Shown here: positions 20,005 to 29,248 of the stretch, piece by piece
How positions within the stretch are numbered: the first letter of the stretch is position 1
How the letters are laid out: each line of letters begins with the position of its first letter
Origin: Natrinema ejinorense
Lineage (GTDB): Archaea > Halobacteriota > Halobacteria > Halobacteriales > Natrialbaceae
Assembly: GCF_002494345.1 (NCBI RefSeq)
Contig: NZ_NXNI01000001.1
Span: 3,100,001-3,164,000, forward strand
DNA length: 64,000 nt
Direction of reading: 5' to 3'
Made by a program: the position numbers and the translations under genes
The notes under the pieces: model-generated
Databases searched by the model: none
What the model was told of the DNA's origin: nothing
What the model saw: the letters and a program-made list of their open reading frames with translations, nothing else

Positions 20005-20180
20005 GGTCGTACCCCCGCCCGCGAGGGGCAAAGTGGTTGCGGTCTCGACCACCATAATATGCACATCCGTGTATAATTACAGCGGTATTCGAGACCTGAT
20101 TCGGAGAGGTATGCACGCTCGTGGCGTCGAACGCTCGCCGTTTCGATACGCTTTTGCAACGGCCCGGACGAACGACCAGT
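20005..20180. promoter_or_regulatory. Divergent purH/purB control region
   Basis: An AT-rich patch near 20050-20082 holds a TATA-like TTATAC on the minus strand (about 20071-20076), predicting a start near 20047 for purH and hence the ATG at 20004. Upstream of purB a weaker CTTTTG near 20151 is about 26 bp from a start adjoining ATG 20181. No operator was recognised. Confidence 0.4.
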
Positions 20181-21569
20181 ATGACCGAGACCGACGCCCT
20201 GTACGCCGTCTCGCCCCTGGACGGTCGGTACGACGGCCGGACCGCGCCGCTGTCGCCATACGCGAGCGAGGCCGCGCTCATGCGCGCCCGCGTCCGCGTC
20301 GAAGTCGAATATCTGATCGCGCTGGCCGACCTCGAGGCGACGCCCCTCGAGTTCGACCTCGACGAGCGCACCCACCTGCGGGGACTCTATCAGCACTTCG
20401 CCGAGGAAGACGCCCAGTTGATCAAGAAACTCGAGACCGAGGGCCACGCCGAGTTCGAGGCGACGAACCACGACGTCAAGGCCGTCGAGTACTTCGTTCG
20501 CCACCGGCTGCCCGACGACGGCGACGCGTCGGCCTGGATCCACTTCGGGCTGACCAGCGAGGACGTGAACAATCTCGCCCATCGGCTGCTGGTCCGCGAC
20601 GCCGTCGACGAGGTGTTGCTACCGGCCCTGTACGACGTCCGCGACACGCTCGCCGAGATGGCTCGGGAGTATCGGGACCTTCCGATGCTCGCCCGCACCC
20701 ACGGTCAGCCCGCGACGCCGACGACCTTCGGGAAGGAGATGGCCGTCTACGCCGCGCGACTGGCCCGCGCGACGGGCCGTATCCGGCGGGCAACCGACGA
20801 CCTCCGGGGAAAACTCGGCGGCGCGTCCGGCACCTACGCGGCCCACCACGCCGCCTACCCCGACGTGGAGTGGCAGGCGTTCGCTCGAGCGTTCGTCGAG
20901 GACGGCCTCGATCTCGAGTTCGAACCCCTCACCACGCAGGTCAACCCCTGTGACGACCTCGCGGCGCTGTTCGACGCCGTCCGCGGGGCCAACACCGTCC
21001 TGCTCGACCTCGATCTGGACGTGTGGCTCTACGTCTCCGACCGCTATCTCGGCCAGGAGGCCGTCGAGGGCGAGACGGGATCGTCGACGATGCCCCACAA
21101 GGTCAACCCGATCGACTTCGAGAACAGCGAGGGCAACCTCTCGAAGGCGAACTCGGATCTGACCTTCCTCGCCGACTACGTCACCACCTCCCGGCTCCAG
21201 CGGGACCTCTCGGATTCGACGGTCAAGCGAAATATCGGGGGTGCCTTCGCTCACTGCCTGATCGGCTACGGGAAGACGGCGTCGGGGCTCTCGAAGGTCG
21301 TCCCCAACGAACAGGTCATGCGCGAGGACCTCGAGAACACGCCGGAGATCATCGGCGAGGCCGTCCAGACCATCCTCCGACGCGAGGGACAGGCCGACGC
21401 CTACGAGCGCGTCAAGGCCGTCACCCGCGGCAAGGACGTCACGCTCGCGGACTTCCGCGAACTGTTCGACGACCTCGAGGTCGACGAGGACGTTCGCGAG
21501 GAACTCAACGCACTGACGCCGGCGGGCTACACCGGCGTCGCGAGCGATCTGGTCGACGACCTCGAGTAG
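20181..21569 (+). CDS. purB: Adenylosuccinate lyase
   Basis: 462 residues; cleaves SAICAR to AICAR and adenylosuccinate to AMP. The fumarase/aspartase-superfamily signature SSTMPHKVNPIDFEN is near residue 300, and the catalytic-histidine region LPMLARTHGQPATP near residue 170. The ATG at 20181 gives MTETDALYAVSPLDGRY, the usual family N-terminus; the in-frame ATG at 20121 would add a 20-residue leader with no family match. Confidence 0.96.
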   Translation: MTETDALYAVSPLDGRYDGRTAPLSPYASEAALMRARVRVEVEYLIALADLEATPLEFDLDERTHLRGLYQHFAEEDAQLIKKLETEGHAEFEATNHDVKAVEYFVRHRLPDDGDASAWIHFGLTSEDVNNLAHRLLVRDAVDEVLLPALYDVRDTLAEMAREYRDLPMLARTHGQPATPTTFGKEMAVYAARLARATGRIRRATDDLRGKLGGASGTYAAHHAAYPDVEWQAFARAFVEDGLDLEFEPLTTQVNPCDDLAALFDAVRGANTVLLDLDLDVWLYVSDRYLGQEAVEGETGSSTMPHKVNPIDFENSEGNLSKANSDLTFLADYVTTSRLQRDLSDSTVKRNIGGAFAHCLIGYGKTASGLSKVVPNEQVMREDLENTPEIIGEAVQTILRREGQADAYERVKAVTRGKDVTLADFRELFDDLEVDEDVREELNALTPAGYTGVASDLVDDLE

Positions 21570-21695
21570 ACGGGTTCCGGCGCGATCCGCGCCGTCTGCC
21601 GGTCGACGAAACCGGTCGCAAAATCACGTTTCGGGGACCCATATCGGTCGCTATCGTAACCGTCCCAGATCCGCCGGAACGGAAGTCGGTCCGTC

Positions 21696-22862
21696 TCACT
21701 CGAACAGGTCCGCGAGCGCCGCCTCGAGCGCTCGCGCCGCCTCGCGAACCGCTTCGACCTGTACGTACTCCCGCGGTGCGTGTGCGACGGCCCCGTCCTC
21801 GTCCGCGAGGACGCCGGGACCGAAGACGACCGTCGGGGCGTCGGCTGCGAAGTAGGAGGCTTCCGTCGCCGCCGTGAACGGACGCACCTCGCCGCCGGAC
21901 GCGTCCGCGAGGGCGTCGACGACCGGTGCGTCGGGATCGGTATCCCACGCCTCGAGGAACGGCGTCGGCCGGTCGGTAAACCGGAACTCGAGGCCGACGT
22001 CCGCGGGGACGGCGGCTCGCAGGTGCGCGGTCAGCGCCTCGTGGAACTCGTCGGCCGTCTCCGGCGGCACGCTCCGGCGGTCGACGGTCAGCGCGGCGTC
22101 GGCTGGCACCTGATTCGTCGCGTCACCGCCCTCGACGACGGTCGGAGTGAGCGTCGCTGCGCCGAGTTGCGGGTGGGCCTGCGGTGCGTCCGCGCGCTCG
22201 CCGAAGGTCCGAACCGCCTCGAGCACCCCCTCGAGGGCGGCGACGGCGTTCGTCCCGGTCTCGGGTTCGGCGGCGTGGGCGTTCGCTCCCGACAGGTGGA
22301 TCGTTCCCTGGAATCGGCCCTTCGCAGCCGTACAGACGTCGAGATCAGTGGGTTCGCCGACGATTACCGCGTCCGCGCCTCGAGTGGGCGGGTCGTCGCT
22401 CGAGGCCAGCGCGTAGGCACCCGTCGAGAGCACTTCCTCGTCGGGCGTGATCGCGAGCGTGACGCGGCCGTCCGTCGGCTCGACCGCGAAAAACGCCGAG
22501 AGCAGGGCCGCGAGCGGTCCCTTCGCGTCACAGGAGCCGCGACCGCGAACGACCGCGCCCCCCTCTGCTTCTGGCGCGTCTTCGTCGCGCTCGTAAGGGA
22601 CGTGCGGCGAGACCGTGTCGATGTGCGTATTCAAAACGACGTGCGTCTCGGCCTCGTCCCTCGGGACGCCGCGGCTCGCCAGCACGTTTCCGGCGTCGTC
22701 GACCTGTGGGTCGATGCCGCGGGCCTCGAGCGTCTCACAGAGGACCTCCCGCATCGGCCCGACGTCCTCGTGGGAGGGGTGCTGGACGGCGGTCTCGAGG
22801 AACGCGATCGGATCGAAGGCGTCCTCGGTCCCGACTCCATCGGGGGACTCCGCGTCCGTCAC
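21696..22862 (-). CDS. dapE: Succinyl-diaminopimelate desuccinylase (M20 family)
   Basis: 388 residues. M20 metallopeptidase zinc ligands are visible: NTHIDTVSPH, GRGSCDAKGP, TPDEEVLS and a late histidine in GAVAHAPREY. A dimerisation domain lies between (TIHLSGANAHAAEPETG). It removes succinate from N-succinyl-LL-diaminopimelate. The GTG start at 22862 overlaps the dapF stop codon by 4 nt (GTGA). The M20 family is broad; the location in a complete dap cluster decides the assignment. Confidence 0.88.
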   Translation of the reverse strand: MTDAESPDGVGTEDAFDPIAFLETAVQHPSHEDVGPMREVLCETLEARGIDPQVDDAGNVLASRGVPRDEAETHVVLNTHIDTVSPHVPYERDEDAPEAEGGAVVRGRGSCDAKGPLAALLSAFFAVEPTDGRVTLAITPDEEVLSTGAYALASSDDPPTRGADAVIVGEPTDLDVCTAAKGRFQGTIHLSGANAHAAEPETGTNAVAALEGVLEAVRTFGERADAPQAHPQLGAATLTPTVVEGGDATNQVPADAALTVDRRSVPPETADEFHEALTAHLRAAVPADVGLEFRFTDRPTPFLEAWDTDPDAPVVDALADASGGEVRPFTAATEASYFAADAPTVVFGPGVLADEDGAVAHAPREYVQVEAVREAARALEAALADLFE

Positions 22863-23689
22863 GGCTCGAGTGGAGATTCAACGGCCACTTCGCCGTCGAA
22901 CTCGTGTTCGACGGGGCCGGCGAGCGTCGGCCGCCCGCGGTCGTTGAAGCTTACCCGGAGGTCACCGCCCGGCGGGCTGACGGCGACCGGATCGGCGTCG
23001 GTGAGGCCGAGGCGACGCGCCACGACGGCGATGGCGACCGCGCCGGTGCCACAGGAGTCGGTCTCGCCCTCGACGCCGCGTTCGTAGGTTCGCTGCCGGA
23101 AGCCACCGTTTCCGTCGGGACTCGCCACGCAGACGTTCGTTCCCTTCGGGAAGGCGTCCGCGTAGCGGACTGGCGGCGCGATTTCCTCGAGGTCGACGTC
23201 GTCGACGTCGTCGACGAAACTCACCGCGTGGGGGACGCCGGTGTTGACGACCGAGACCTCGAGGCCCTCGATTTCCTCGCGGAGGACCGGCTCGTCGGCC
23301 AGAACCGGAACCGCTTCGGGATCGAACGTGAGGGCGGTCATCTCGACGACGACGTCCTCGCCGTCGCGTTCGGCGCGTAAGGTGCCCGCCTGCGTGTCGA
23401 TCATCACGCTGTCGGTGCCGGTTCGCTCCATCGCCCACTCAGCGGCACAGCGAGCGCCGTTACCGCACATGGGTGCCGTCGCGCCGTCGGGCTGGAGCAG
23501 CGTCATCACGACGCGTGGCGGGTCGAACTGCTCCTCGAGGGCGAGAAAGAGGATCCCGTCGGCACCGACGCCGTCGTCCCGGTCGCACTCGCGTTCGGCG
23601 AGTGCCCCCCGGTCGGGGACGTGCTCGTCCGCATGGATTATTAGAAAGTCGTTGCCGGTGCCGTGGTACTTCTGGAATGGGACAGTCAT
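22859..23689 (-). CDS. dapF: Diaminopimelate epimerase
   Basis: 276 residues; interconverts LL- and meso-diaminopimelate. Both catalytic cysteines are present, in MCGNGARC and DSCGTGA. ATG 23689 (MTVPFQKYHGTGNDF) was chosen because it gives the family N-terminus and lies 4 nt after the lysA stop; the longer in-frame start at 23755 would sit inside lysA. Confidence 0.95.
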   Translation of the reverse strand: MTVPFQKYHGTGNDFLIIHADEHVPDRGALAERECDRDDGVGADGILFLALEEQFDPPRVVMTLLQPDGATAPMCGNGARCAAEWAMERTGTDSVMIDTQAGTLRAERDGEDVVVEMTALTFDPEAVPVLADEPVLREEIEGLEVSVVNTGVPHAVSFVDDVDDVDLEEIAPPVRYADAFPKGTNVCVASPDGNGGFRQRTYERGVEGETDSCGTGAVAIAVVARRLGLTDADPVAVSPPGGDLRVSFNDRGRPTLAGPVEHEFDGEVAVESPLEP

Positions 23690-23693
23690 CGTG

Positions 23694-25040
23694 CTATCGT
23701 ACTGGGTCGTTGTCGGAATCGGTCGCTCGGGGGTCGTCGGTCTTTCGGTCCGCAACGGAGGTCCGTCGTGCCTCGCGTTCCGGTCGCATCACGTCCGCGA
23801 CCGTCTCGCGGCGGCGAGCGAGTCGAACGTCGCCGTCCCCGCGGACGACGGACGCGGGTCGGGGTCGGGAGTTGTACTGGTTCGCCATCTCGTAGCCGTA
23901 GGCCCCCGCGTTGCCGATCGCGAGGCTATCCCCACGTTCGCTTACTGGTAGTTCACGGTCAGCACAGAAAACGTCGCCGCTCTCGCAGATCGGACCGGCC
24001 ACCGTCTGCGGGACGGTCTCGCGCTCACCCGCACCGCTCGAGGCGGCCGCGTCGGCCGTCAGGTTTCGGATCGGATGATACGCGTCGTACATCGCCGGCC
24101 GAATCAGCGTCGTCATCCCCGCGTCGACGCCGACGACGGTCGTCTCGCGGGCGTCCTTGACGGTGTTCACCTCGGTGAGGAGCACGCCCGCGTCCGCGAC
24201 GACGTAGCGGCCGGGTTCGATCGTCAGTCGGGCGTCGACCGCGCCGAGGGCGTCCCGGGTGGCGTCCGCGACCGACTCGAGGGCCAGTGGCTCCTCGTCC
24301 TCGTGGTAGGGCACGCCGAAGCCGCCGCCGACGTCGACGAACTCGAGGCCGCCGACTACCCCTGCAACGTCTCTTGCAAGGTCGCCCATCCGCGCGACGA
24401 ACTCCCGGTGAGCGTCGAGTTGGTCGCTCGAGACGCCCGAGCCGACGTGGGCGTGGATTCCCACTACGTCGAAGCCCCGATCGGCTGCGTCCGCGAGCAC
24501 GTCGACGGCGCGCTCGGCCGGGACGCCGAACTTGGCGGCCGCGCCCGTCCGCACTTTCTCGTGGTGGCCGGCACCGATCCCCGGATTCACGCGGAGACAG
24601 AGCCGACCGTCGTAGCCGCGGTCGGCGAGGCGATCGATCGTGTCCACAGAGCCCGCAGTGACCGTCAGCGCCGGGTGGTCCTCCCAGGCGTCGACGATCC
24701 AGTCGAGATCTCCCGCCGGCGGATTCACGGCGGTGTAGTGGATCTCCGAACCCGACGCACCCGCCTCGAGTGCCCGCTTTACTTCCCCGGCGGAGGCACA
24801 CTCGAGGCCAGCACCCGCTTCGTGCAGCGTCGACAGGACATCGCCCAGCGCGTTCGCCTTCACGGCGTAGAGAACGTCGGCGTCCGGGAACGCGGCCGCG
24901 AGTCGCCGGTAGTTCTGGCGGACGCGCTCGAGATCGAGGACGTACAGCGGCGAGCCGTACTCCTCGGCGAGGGTCCGTAGTTCGGCCGCGTCCCACTCGG
25001 AGAGGCGGCGGATGGACGGTGAATCCGCAACGTCGGTCAT
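23694..25040 (-). CDS. lysA: Diaminopimelate decarboxylase
   Basis: 448 residues; a PLP-dependent fold III decarboxylase making lysine from meso-diaminopimelate. The PLP lysine is in VLYAVKANA; also present are HAHVGSGV, the glycine-rich phosphate loop region (FVDVGGGFGVPY), EPGRYVVADAG and the CESGDVF motif from the partner subunit. ATG 25040 was preferred to a start at 25376, which would add 112 arginine/cysteine-rich residues not typical of the family. It is the first gene of the lysA-dapF-dapE unit. About 14 residues before the C-terminus the protein becomes charged and variable. Confidence 0.94.
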   Translation of the reverse strand: MTDVADSPSIRRLSEWDAAELRTLAEEYGSPLYVLDLERVRQNYRRLAAAFPDADVLYAVKANALGDVLSTLHEAGAGLECASAGEVKRALEAGASGSEIHYTAVNPPAGDLDWIVDAWEDHPALTVTAGSVDTIDRLADRGYDGRLCLRVNPGIGAGHHEKVRTGAAAKFGVPAERAVDVLADAADRGFDVVGIHAHVGSGVSSDQLDAHREFVARMGDLARDVAGVVGGLEFVDVGGGFGVPYHEDEEPLALESVADATRDALGAVDARLTIEPGRYVVADAGVLLTEVNTVKDARETTVVGVDAGMTTLIRPAMYDAYHPIRNLTADAAASSGAGERETVPQTVAGPICESGDVFCADRELPVSERGDSLAIGNAGAYGYEMANQYNSRPRPASVVRGDGDVRLARRRETVADVMRPEREARRTSVADRKTDDPRATDSDNDPVR

Positions 25041-25424
25041 TATCGTGTCCAACTCACCGTGAGGATTCAAGGGTTTGGGTTCGTGACCGCCCTTCCGACG
25101 ACATATAGACGTCTTCCGACGATGCTGGTGACACCCACGTCCACGGTGAACCGGTCGGAGAGTACAGTGGCAATTGAACTGAGTTTCACACCGATCGCAT
25201 AGCCGTTGTACGATCGAGTGTGCAGTGACTTTCAGCAGCGATCGGTCTGTAACTGTCCTGTCGAGAGATCTATCACAACGAGGTGAGTCCACGATCCTCG
25301 CCTTCGACGCCCCTGTCCGCGATCGAGAATATGATACGTCCGGATATGAGACGATCCGATCGGATTCGGCTTCCATGCATTATACGGGTGTCGGACTATC
25401 TATGTGAGATCCATAGTTAGCCCG
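25041..25424. other. Intergenic region between lysA and halocyanin genes
   Basis: 384 bp of divergent upstream DNA. A CATTATAC at 25377-25384 predicts a start near 25407 for the halocyanin gene. The lysA promoter is not obvious; CTATAT on the minus strand near 25104-25109 is a weak candidate. No gene seen. Confidence 0.5.
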
Positions 25425-25988
25425 ATGACACAGGACGAGCGCGTCTCCCGACGGCGAATACTCGAGCTAACAGGTGTCGCGACATCGACAGCGTTCGTCG
25501 CCGGCTGCGGTGGCGGCGGTAATGGCGGCAACGGCGGGAACGGTGGGAACGGTGGGAACGGCGGCACTGGCGGTGGCGGCGTGGAGATCGATCCGGGCAC
25601 GCAGATCGAGTTCGACGGGCAGACGGCCGGCTGGCTCGGCATCGCACCCGACTCGATCGCGGACGCGGAGAACCCGACGCTCATCCTTCAAGAGGGTGAA
25701 ACCTACGAGATTGGCTGGACGACCGGCGATGGTTCCCAGCACAACATCGAAATCCGTGACGAAAACGACGAGGTCATCGACGATCTTCAGACGGAGGTCG
25801 TCACCGAACCCGAAGACCAGTGGCTCGAGTTCGAGGCCAGCAGCGAGATGGTCACGTACATCTGCGAAATCCACCCGACGACGATGATCGGGGATATTCA
25901 AGTCGGAGGTGACGGCGGTGCTGGCGACACGACTGGAAACGAGACCGGCAACCAAACCGGAAACGAAACCGGAAACGAAACCGGCTAA
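25425..25988 (+). CDS. Halocyanin-like cupredoxin lipoprotein
   Basis: 187 residues, exported. A Tat signal with RR (SRRRILELTGVA) ends in a lipobox (FVAGC), so the protein should be lipid-anchored outside the membrane. A (GGN)n glycine linker follows, then a cupredoxin domain with likely copper ligands His (GSQHNIEI), Cys and His (YICEIHP) and Met (TTM). The tail repeats GNET/GNQT, giving four possible N-glycosylation sequons. Such proteins carry electrons at the cell surface. It lies on the plus strand between lysA and dapD and shares no direction with either, so it is not part of lysine synthesis. Confidence 0.88.
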   Translation: MTQDERVSRRRILELTGVATSTAFVAGCGGGGNGGNGGNGGNGGNGGTGGGGVEIDPGTQIEFDGQTAGWLGIAPDSIADAENPTLILQEGETYEIGWTTGDGSQHNIEIRDENDEVIDDLQTEVVTEPEDQWLEFEASSEMVTYICEIHPTTMIGDIQVGGDGGAGDTTGNETGNQTGNETGNETG

Positions 25989-26368
25989 CAACTGCTATAT
26001 CGACAGATCGCGGCAGTTGTCGGGGTGAAGCTGTAGCGGAAGAACCCGCTTCCACTCGTCTCTGTCAGATTGGCATTCGGGACTCTTGGCGGCAGAGTTG
26101 CTACCGAGGCGCTGGTGGGCGCTTCGCTACTGGCTAGTCGTCACTGTCGAGAGAACCGGGGCAGGCTGTGATGACACGAGACGATGGTGATAGCGGTTTC
26201 CCATTGTGCCCCGGCAGAGGGCGTACGTCGTTACCAGTTATGGCTCTGGTACTTACAAGGACATGGTCGGTTCCCCAGCACCAGTTGCAATCCGGTGGTG
26301 TTCTCCATCCCCAGTAAAATCAGCATCCGGGCCCGCGATCGCTACAAGCCGCTTTCGGCTGGAAACGT
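25989..26368. other. Intergenic region between halocyanin and dapD
   Basis: 380 bp. Two convergent genes end here. The ORFs present read through into dapD antisense and have no features. I see no gene, RNA or clear repeat. Confidence 0.55.
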
Positions 26369-27205
26369 CTACTCGCGCAGTGCGTCCTCGCGCTCGGTCG
26401 CCTCGAGCGTCTCGGTCTCCAGATCCGTCGCGACGACGGCGGGCTTGTACGCGCCACCCTCGAAGAGGTCGTGGTCGCTGATCGAGGACTCGACGAAGCG
26501 GGTGAAGGCACGCCGGTCGGCGGGCAGTTCGCCGTAGAGGACCTCCTCCTCGACGAGGTCGTAGACGGGGATGCGCGGCGTCAGCAGCGTGTTCTCGCCG
26601 ACGACGCTGTTCTCGCCGACGACGAAGCCGCTGGTGACCCGACAGCCCGCGCCAAGCGACACGTTGTCCTCGACGATGACCGGCGCGTCCTCGACGGGCT
26701 CGAGGACGCCGCCGATGAGGGTGTTCGCGCCGAGTTTGACGTTGTCGCCGATCTGGGCACAGGAGCCGACCGTATCACAGGAGTCGACGAGCGTGCCGTC
26801 GCCGACGCGAGCGCCGATGTTGACGAAGGCGGGGCTCATCAGGATGCAATCGGAGCCGATGTTCGCGCCGCGGCGGACGACCGTGCCGTCGGGCGTGTTG
26901 CGGCTCCCACGATCGCCGTACTCACTCGAGTCCGCCAGCGGCAGGACGTCGTTGTACGTGACGCCGCCGTACTCGCGGGGCTCGGTCGCACGGAGGCCGA
27001 AGTTGAGCAGGATGCCCTGCTTGACCCACTCGTTTGCCTCCCACTCGTCGCCCCGTTTCTCGGCGGCGCGGACCTCGCCGGACTCGAGGGCGTCGAGGAA
27101 GGCCTCGAGGGTCGCGTACGCGTCCTCACCCGCGGTGTCGGCGCTGATCTCGTCGTTTCGCTTGCGCTCCCACAGGTCGTCGATTTCGCTTTCGAGTGCG
27201 CTCAT
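26369..27205 (-). CDS. dapD: Tetrahydrodipicolinate N-succinyltransferase
   Basis: 278 residues. The central part (about residues 110-240) shows imperfect hexapeptide repeats of a left-handed beta-helix acyltransferase (RRGANIGSDCILMSPAFVNIGARVGDGTLVD, GENSVVGENTLLTPRIPVYDL). It transfers succinyl from succinyl-CoA to tetrahydrodipicolinate, which identifies the succinylase branch of the DAP pathway, in agreement with dapE. Its ATG overlaps the dapB stop by 4 nt. Confidence 0.93.
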   Translation of the reverse strand: MSALESEIDDLWERKRNDEISADTAGEDAYATLEAFLDALESGEVRAAEKRGDEWEANEWVKQGILLNFGLRATEPREYGGVTYNDVLPLADSSEYGDRGSRNTPDGTVVRRGANIGSDCILMSPAFVNIGARVGDGTLVDSCDTVGSCAQIGDNVKLGANTLIGGVLEPVEDAPVIVEDNVSLGAGCRVTSGFVVGENSVVGENTLLTPRIPVYDLVEEEVLYGELPADRRAFTRFVESSISDHDLFEGGAYKPAVVATDLETETLEATEREDALRE

Positions 27206-27969
27206 TCGCTGATCACGTCCGCGAAGTCGTACCAGCCTGCCTTCTGTCCGGCGATCCAGACCGCCGCATCGACCGCGCCAGCGGCGAACACGCCGCGATC
27301 CTCGGCACGGTGCGTGAGACGAACTTCCTCGTGGTTGCCCGCGAGGACGATCTCGTGTTCACCGGTAACGTCGCCCGCCCGCAGCGCGTGGACGCCGATC
27401 TCGCCCGACTCGCGGGGAGCCTCGCCTTCGCGGCCGTGCGTGCGCTCGGTGAACTCCCCGTTCGCCTCGATCTCCTCGAGGAGCCGGTTTGCCGTGCCAC
27501 TCGGGGCGTCGCGTTTGGCGTTGTGGTGGGTCTCGACGAGTTCCACGTCGTACCCCTGCAGATTCCGAACCGCCTCGCCGACGACATTGACCAGCGCCTG
27601 CACGCCGCGGGCGAAGTTGGGCGCGTGGAGGGCAGCGATATCCTCGCTGGCGTCCTCGAGCGCTTCGAATTCCTCGTCGTCGAAGCCGGTGGTGCCGGTG
27701 ACGAACGCGACGCCGGCGTCGGCACAGGCCCGCGCGTAGTCGGCGGCCGACTCCGGTCCGGTGAAGTCGATCACGACGGTCGGCTCCCGATCGACGAGCA
27801 GCGAGGCGAACTCGGCTGCGGACTCGATTTCGACACCGGCAATCGTCTCGCCGTCCGGCTCGCGGTTGACCGCGAAGACGACTTCGCAGTCCGCCCGTCC
27901 CGTCGCGGCCGCGATCACTTCTCGGCCCATCCGACCCGTTGCGCCGGTGACGCCGATCCGCGTCGTCAT
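27202..27969 (-). CDS. dapB: 4-hydroxy-tetrahydrodipicolinate reductase
   Basis: 255 residues. N-terminal dinucleotide-binding motif GVTGATGRMGREV and catalytic ETHHNAKRDAPSGTA near residue 150. It reduces the DapA product with NAD(P)H. ATGA overlaps on both sides couple it to dapA and dapD. Confidence 0.95.
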   Translation of the reverse strand: MTTRIGVTGATGRMGREVIAAATGRADCEVVFAVNREPDGETIAGVEIESAAEFASLLVDREPTVVIDFTGPESAADYARACADAGVAFVTGTTGFDDEEFEALEDASEDIAALHAPNFARGVQALVNVVGEAVRNLQGYDVELVETHHNAKRDAPSGTANRLLEEIEANGEFTERTHGREGEAPRESGEIGVHALRAGDVTGEHEIVLAGNHEEVRLTHRAEDRGVFAAGAVDAAVWIAGQKAGWYDFADVISE

Positions 27970-28871
27970 CGATCACCCTCCGCCGCGTCGCGCTCGAGGT
28001 CGGCGAGGACTGCCTCGAGATCCTCGCGGTACTCCTCGGCGAGTCGGGAAAGCGGCGAGCGCATCCGAGCGGGGCCGTAGCCGCGGATCCGCATGGCCTC
28101 TTTGACCGGGATCGGGTTGGTTTCGACGAAGAGTTCGCGAACCAGCGGTCCGAGTTCGTGATGGATCTCGCGGGCGCGTGCGTAGTCGCCGTCGAGTGCC
28201 GCACCGACCATCGCGCAGGTTCGCTCGGGCTCGATATTCGCGACGACGCTGATCGTGCCGGTACCACCGACCGAGATGGTCGGCAGCGTGAGCGGGTCGT
28301 CGCCCGAGAGGACGGCGAACTCCTCGTCGGTCGTTCGCTCGATGATCTCGCCGATCTGGCCCAGGTCACCGCTGGCGGCCTTGTAGCCCGCGATGTTCTC
28401 GTGGCTCGCGAGTTCGACGGCCGTGTCGGGCTCGATGTTTCGACCCGTTCGCGAAGGCACGTTGTAGACGATCTGTGGCAGGTCGATGGCGTCCGCGATC
28501 GTCCGGTAGTGGTCGATCAGTCCGCGCTGCTCGGGCTTGTTGTAGTACGGCGAGATGAGCAACAGGCCGTCCGCGCCCGCGTCGGCGGCGCGTTCGGAGA
28601 GCTCGAGCGCCTCGCGGGTGTTGTTCGAACCACTGCCGGCGATGACCGGGACGTCGTCGACGGCCTCGATGACCGCCTCGACGACCTGGACGTGTTCGTC
28701 GTGGGTCAGGGTCGCCGATTCGCCGGTCGAGCCGACGGGGACGAGCCCGTCGACGCCAGCCGCCTCGAGGCGCTGGGCGTCCGCCTGCAGTGTTTCGAAG
28801 TCGATCCGTTCGTCCTCGTCGAAGGGCGTACACATCGCCGGAAAGACGCCCGAAAGGTCGATATCAGTCAT
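27966..28871 (-). CDS. dapA: 4-hydroxy-tetrahydrodipicolinate synthase
   Basis: 301 residues; condenses pyruvate with aspartate semialdehyde. The catalytic tyrosine region (YYNKPEQRGL), the Schiff-base lysine in IAGYKAASGD and the GSTGESATL loop are present. It is the first gene of the dapA-dapB-dapD unit. The product continues to dapD and, after a gap, lysA-dapF-dapE, so all visible steps from aspartate semialdehyde to lysine are encoded here except the aminotransferase. Confidence 0.95.
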   Translation of the reverse strand: MTDIDLSGVFPAMCTPFDEDERIDFETLQADAQRLEAAGVDGLVPVGSTGESATLTHDEHVQVVEAVIEAVDDVPVIAGSGSNNTREALELSERAADAGADGLLLISPYYNKPEQRGLIDHYRTIADAIDLPQIVYNVPSRTGRNIEPDTAVELASHENIAGYKAASGDLGQIGEIIERTTDEEFAVLSGDDPLTLPTISVGGTGTISVVANIEPERTCAMVGAALDGDYARAREIHHELGPLVRELFVETNPIPVKEAMRIRGYGPARMRSPLSRLAEEYREDLEAVLADLERDAAEGDR

Positions 28872-29248
28872 GTGTTTGGTATGCGTTGGGTCGTGTGTTG
28901 GTCCCCAATCGGTAGGGTGTATCGGTTCCGATCGGTGGCCGATCGGTGGTCAGCCACGTGGTGACAGTCGTGTGCGGTCGAACCGTACCCGGGACGGGAT
29001 GCCACGCCCGCCGCGAGCACACTCACACACGTTTGCGTTTGATAAAACGAGGGCAGACGCCGCTCACGACCGAGCCGACGGGCGGGTGAGCGACGTGGCG
29101 CATACCCGAGACAGGGAACCGAACTGACTTATCCGTTATGTCTTGAGCCGGCCGGTGTGTCTTCGACGCGTGACTCAACCCCTTTGGCTGCCACCATTTG
29201 ACATACAATGTCGCGTCATTTATCCCGGCTCGTTACGTACAAGTATCT
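28872..29248. other. Divergent dapA/htpX intergenic region
   Basis: 377 bp. On the plus side TTTATC at 29219-29224 fits a leaderless htpX start at 29249. The remainder contains only short unremarkable ORFs. No conserved leader or T-box-like structure was recognised upstream of dapA. Confidence 0.55.
29219..29224 (+). promoter_or_regulatory. TATA box for htpX
   Basis: TTTATC centred 27 bp before ATG 29249, predicting a leaderless transcript. It supports this start over the in-frame ATG at 29198, which lies upstream of the predicted transcript start. Confidence 0.6.

Noticed and set aside
22706-23380. Plus-strand ORF opposite dapF/dapE
   Set aside because: Arg-rich antisense translation of two well supported genes.
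25041-25376. 112-residue N-terminal extension of lysA
   Set aside because: Rich in Arg and Cys, unlike the acidic body of the protein; family N-terminus is reached only at ATG 25040.
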